Shown piece after piece: positions 29,746 to 64,000 of a stretch of 64,000 nucleotides of DNA. The DNA is from Actinostola sp. cb2023 (lineage: Eukaryota > Cnidaria > Anthozoa > Actiniaria > Actinostolidae). The stretch is from assembly GCA_033675265.1 (NCBI GenBank), contig JAUJYZ010000504.1, positions 62,001-126,000 of the forward strand. Reading direction: 5' to 3'. The notes under the pieces are model-generated. The model was not told where the DNA came from and ran no database searches. It saw nothing but the letters and a program-made list of their open reading frames with translations. Each line of letters starts with the position of its first letter. Positions within the stretch are counted from its first letter, which is position 1. The position numbers were made by a program, and so were the translations under genes.

Positions 29746-30551
29746 TCTTTGAAAACATTTTCTTGCTTGTGTCTCCACAGAGTTGACCGCCACTCACGTA
29801 CTAAAAGTTTGGCTAAAGTTATTTCTTTATTAATTCCTCTATACTCTTCTACTATTTATTTGTTTTTCTAAGTATTTACCTCATCAAGAGACCCTAAAAT
29901 TCATTAACCATTATTTACTCAGCAAAAACTATGGCAAACAAATTTAATCATCAGAGAGGCACAACTCTACAATAAACTGTCAAGATTGTTTACATTCGCA
30001 GAGTAACTAGCGACCCAACGGAACCGTTTATAGTCAAATAGAACTTCTTTATTACGGGAAGAAAGGAGAGTGATTTTTCGTTTTAGTTTGTCAGATTGAA
30101 ATAAAAGCCACGCGGGAGCTTATCTTACGCTTTTGTGAACAAAGATTGCTCTTATTATCGCCGAATACCATAAAACCGCACCTAGTTTAATGCATGAAAT
30201 GTCACTTGTAAATTATGACATACGTAACGATATTCGCACTCCGACAACGAAGCTCAAATTTCTATGCGTCACAGATTCCACCCAAATACTAAGCTACTCG
30301 GATCACCGTTAATTTGAGGCTCCAAGCATTAGAGACGAAAAGAGCGTCCATGACTTGACCTTATAGACGCTTGCAATTCGTTTGGTTGACAAGAACAGAC
30401 ACGAGAGCCAATCGTTACAGTTGTTGGCTTTGGCGGATTCAAGAGCAGCGGTCTGTTTTGAGTATTCAGACTCTGAACGACGAGGAGAGTGTGGTCAGTA
30501 CTGGGATCTTCGGTCTTGCTCAAGCTTTAGTCCGTTAAACAATACCTAAGG

Positions 30552-62500
<31,949 letters not shown>

Positions 62501-64000
62501 AGTAACAGAAGAAAGACAAAACATTTCACTGTTAAATAGCTATTTTAAATTGCAAAATTTTTAGAAAAACTTTTCGAATACACATTAGAAAATAATGAAA
62601 AGCTTAGGTTTTGCATAAATAAGAGTTCACCTCCCATCATGTTTTGCGACGCATTTTTTCTTCTTGTAAATTCAACCGTATCACCAATAGCATTATAAAT
62701 CCTTTGGAATGCAATAAATTATTTCTGAACTACAATATTACGATTAAATAACCACAGAACGAGATGAACTATATTTCAACTCGTTTCATTTGACTTTGTC
62801 TCCTCAACAAAAATGGCCGGCAGTACGATCATAGCTTGCAAAGCATGATGGGAGCAATGTTAATACAAGCCCTATAATATTGTATAGCAAAAGCATTAGT
62901 AGAAAGGGCTTTTGCTGTTTTTTTATTCGTATACTTGAACGCATGAATTATGGGACGCGAATCCAGGAGGGGGGTTTATTCCCTACTCGTTCCAGCTATC
63001 AAATAACGGGAGCTTTTTGTTCCATATTTCGCCTGGGTTGTTTTTTTTTCGACTCCCCTCTACCTCCCCCTTGGATTCGTATCCGTTAAAATTGTTAGAT
63101 TTTCAATATGAAAATAAGTTTGTTCTGGTTCTATTTATGTTACAAAGTGATGTGCATAATTCGCTTGAGAATGTGTATCAGCAGGGCTCCTAGGGCCGTT
63201 AGCAAATGCAAAGACAGTTTAAATACATAGGCGTTTTTATTCTAGAAAATAATTTTAAAAATTAACAAATTTTGCACAATGATTGATGAATAGCAACCTG
63301 TTAATAAATATTTAGTTAGAGAACAGTCGAAGTTCGTGATGATTTTTTAATGTTTCATATTAACACATTTTGTAGTCTTGTTTAATAAAATAAAAGAAAC
63401 ATTGATAGAATGAATGGCGTTTTTCTGTTTGTTGTCTGCATGGTATACGTACTACATCCAAGCGCGAAGCTCGGAAAACCGCCGCCGAAAGTAGAGACTG
63501 CGGACAAACCCCCTTTGGGCGTCACTCGCGCTTTCCGCCCCATGTCAAATGTAGAGACTGCTTGCAGTCCATCGGTGGGGAAGAGGAGGGGATGGGAGGG
63601 AAGAGATGGAAGGATACCCTGAGTATTCGAGGACCTGCTTGCAGTCTAGTTTGGTATTGCCTAGGTTGTTTTCTTCTTTTTTCATAATTACGTTGTTTCT
63701 TTCCTTCGTTCTCTATATATTTTTTTCCCTTTTCTCTAGTTCTCTTTCTTTCTACCTTTCTTTTATTCGTTTGGTTGTTCTGCTGTCTTATGACGTAATG
63801 ACGTATGTCTTCTCTTGCGTATGTACAACTAGTTTTTTTCTTGCTTTCGTAAATTGATCTAACGAGGCAGAGTCACCTTGAAGGAATCTAGACGATCTGT
63901 CCCTTTTTTCTCCCTTTTTCTTCCTTCTTGTTGCTTTCCCTGTCAGTTGTTTTCTTTTTTCTTTTCGTCTTTCATGAACACTCGATCCTTTGTTCCAGCG
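62501..64000. other. Cadherin 3'UTR and downstream flank
   Basis: AT-rich DNA with a candidate poly(A) signal AATAAA at 62713-62718, 213 bp after the stop. Further AATAAA words occur near 63305 and 63386. Around 62960-63090, GAATCCAGGAGGGGGGTTTA and CCCTTGGATTC form imperfect inverted ends. No gene was recognised. The tail (63660-64000) is T/C-rich. Confidence 0.55.
62713..62718 (+). terminator. Candidate cadherin poly(A) signal
   Basis: First AATAAA after the cadherin stop codon, in the motif GCAATAAATT. Its use is inferred from position only. Confidence 0.45.

Larger units (their letters stand above)
26413..30551. other. Intergenic region between TMEM199 and the cadherin gene
   Basis: It holds the TMEM199 3'UTR (a candidate AATAAA at 26694-26699), several inverted-repeat elements, a degenerate GCGGTATT-rich tract at about 28260-28510, a doubtful ORF at 29314-29745, and presumably the cadherin promoter and 5'UTR just left of 30552. 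No TATA box or other clear core promoter motif was recognised. Confidence 0.55.

Noticed and set aside
63410..63622. 70-codon ORF with a hydrophobic start after the cadherin gene
   Set aside because: It looks like a small secreted peptide by its first 15 residues, but the rest is a tandem-like GTAGAGACTGC repeat. There are no recognisable family features.

Overview
The window looks like nuclear DNA of an animal, most likely an anthozoan cnidarian (sea anemone or coral). Genes are split by GT-AG introns, and introns and intergenic DNA are full of short inverted-repeat elements and tandem arrays. The clearest taxonomic clue is a single classical cadherin with about 32 extracellular cadherin (EC) repeats, EGF and laminin-G modules and a true catenin-binding tail. 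From established knowledge, classical cadherins of this size and layout are reported in anthozoans such as Nematostella. The species cannot be named from the sequence alone.

Layout. 1-4843: intergenic, repeats only. 4844-13669 (minus): ENTR1/SDCCAG3 homologue, 7 exons, an endosomal trafficking coiled-coil protein. 13670-16766: intergenic plus the presumed PRPF3 3'UTR. 16767-23828 (minus): PRPF3, the U4/U6 snRNP protein Prp3, 10 exons, 684 codons. 24174-26412 (plus): TMEM199/VMA12, a V-ATPase assembly factor, 6 exons, 204 codons, head-to-head with PRPF3 across 345 bp. 26413-30551: intergenic, with one doubtful 143-codon ORF. 30552-62500 (plus): the classical cadherin, 20 exons, 4367 codons, apparently complete from signal peptide to stop. 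62501-64000: 3'UTR and flank.

How the exon models were made. Every exon boundary was placed by hand at a GT/AG pair, and the phases were followed through. All four models keep frame from ATG to stop. The PRPF3 and TMEM199 lengths (684 and 204 residues) are close to the human proteins as I recall them (683 and 208). No operon-like or pathway link joins the four genes. They are housekeeping splicing, V-ATPase assembly and endosome genes beside an adhesion gene.

No obviously new molecular system is present. The most unusual features are: an exactly paired 152-bp-arm palindrome in ENTR1 intron 1; tandem arrays that directly abut splice sites and multiply donor-like or branch-point-like motifs; a different private tandem array in most cadherin introns; at least three short inverted-repeat transposon families with visible target-site duplications; and, in the cadherin, an acidic replacement of the serine-rich catenin-binding segment, polybasic candidate cleavage sites and a cysteine cluster in one EC repeat.
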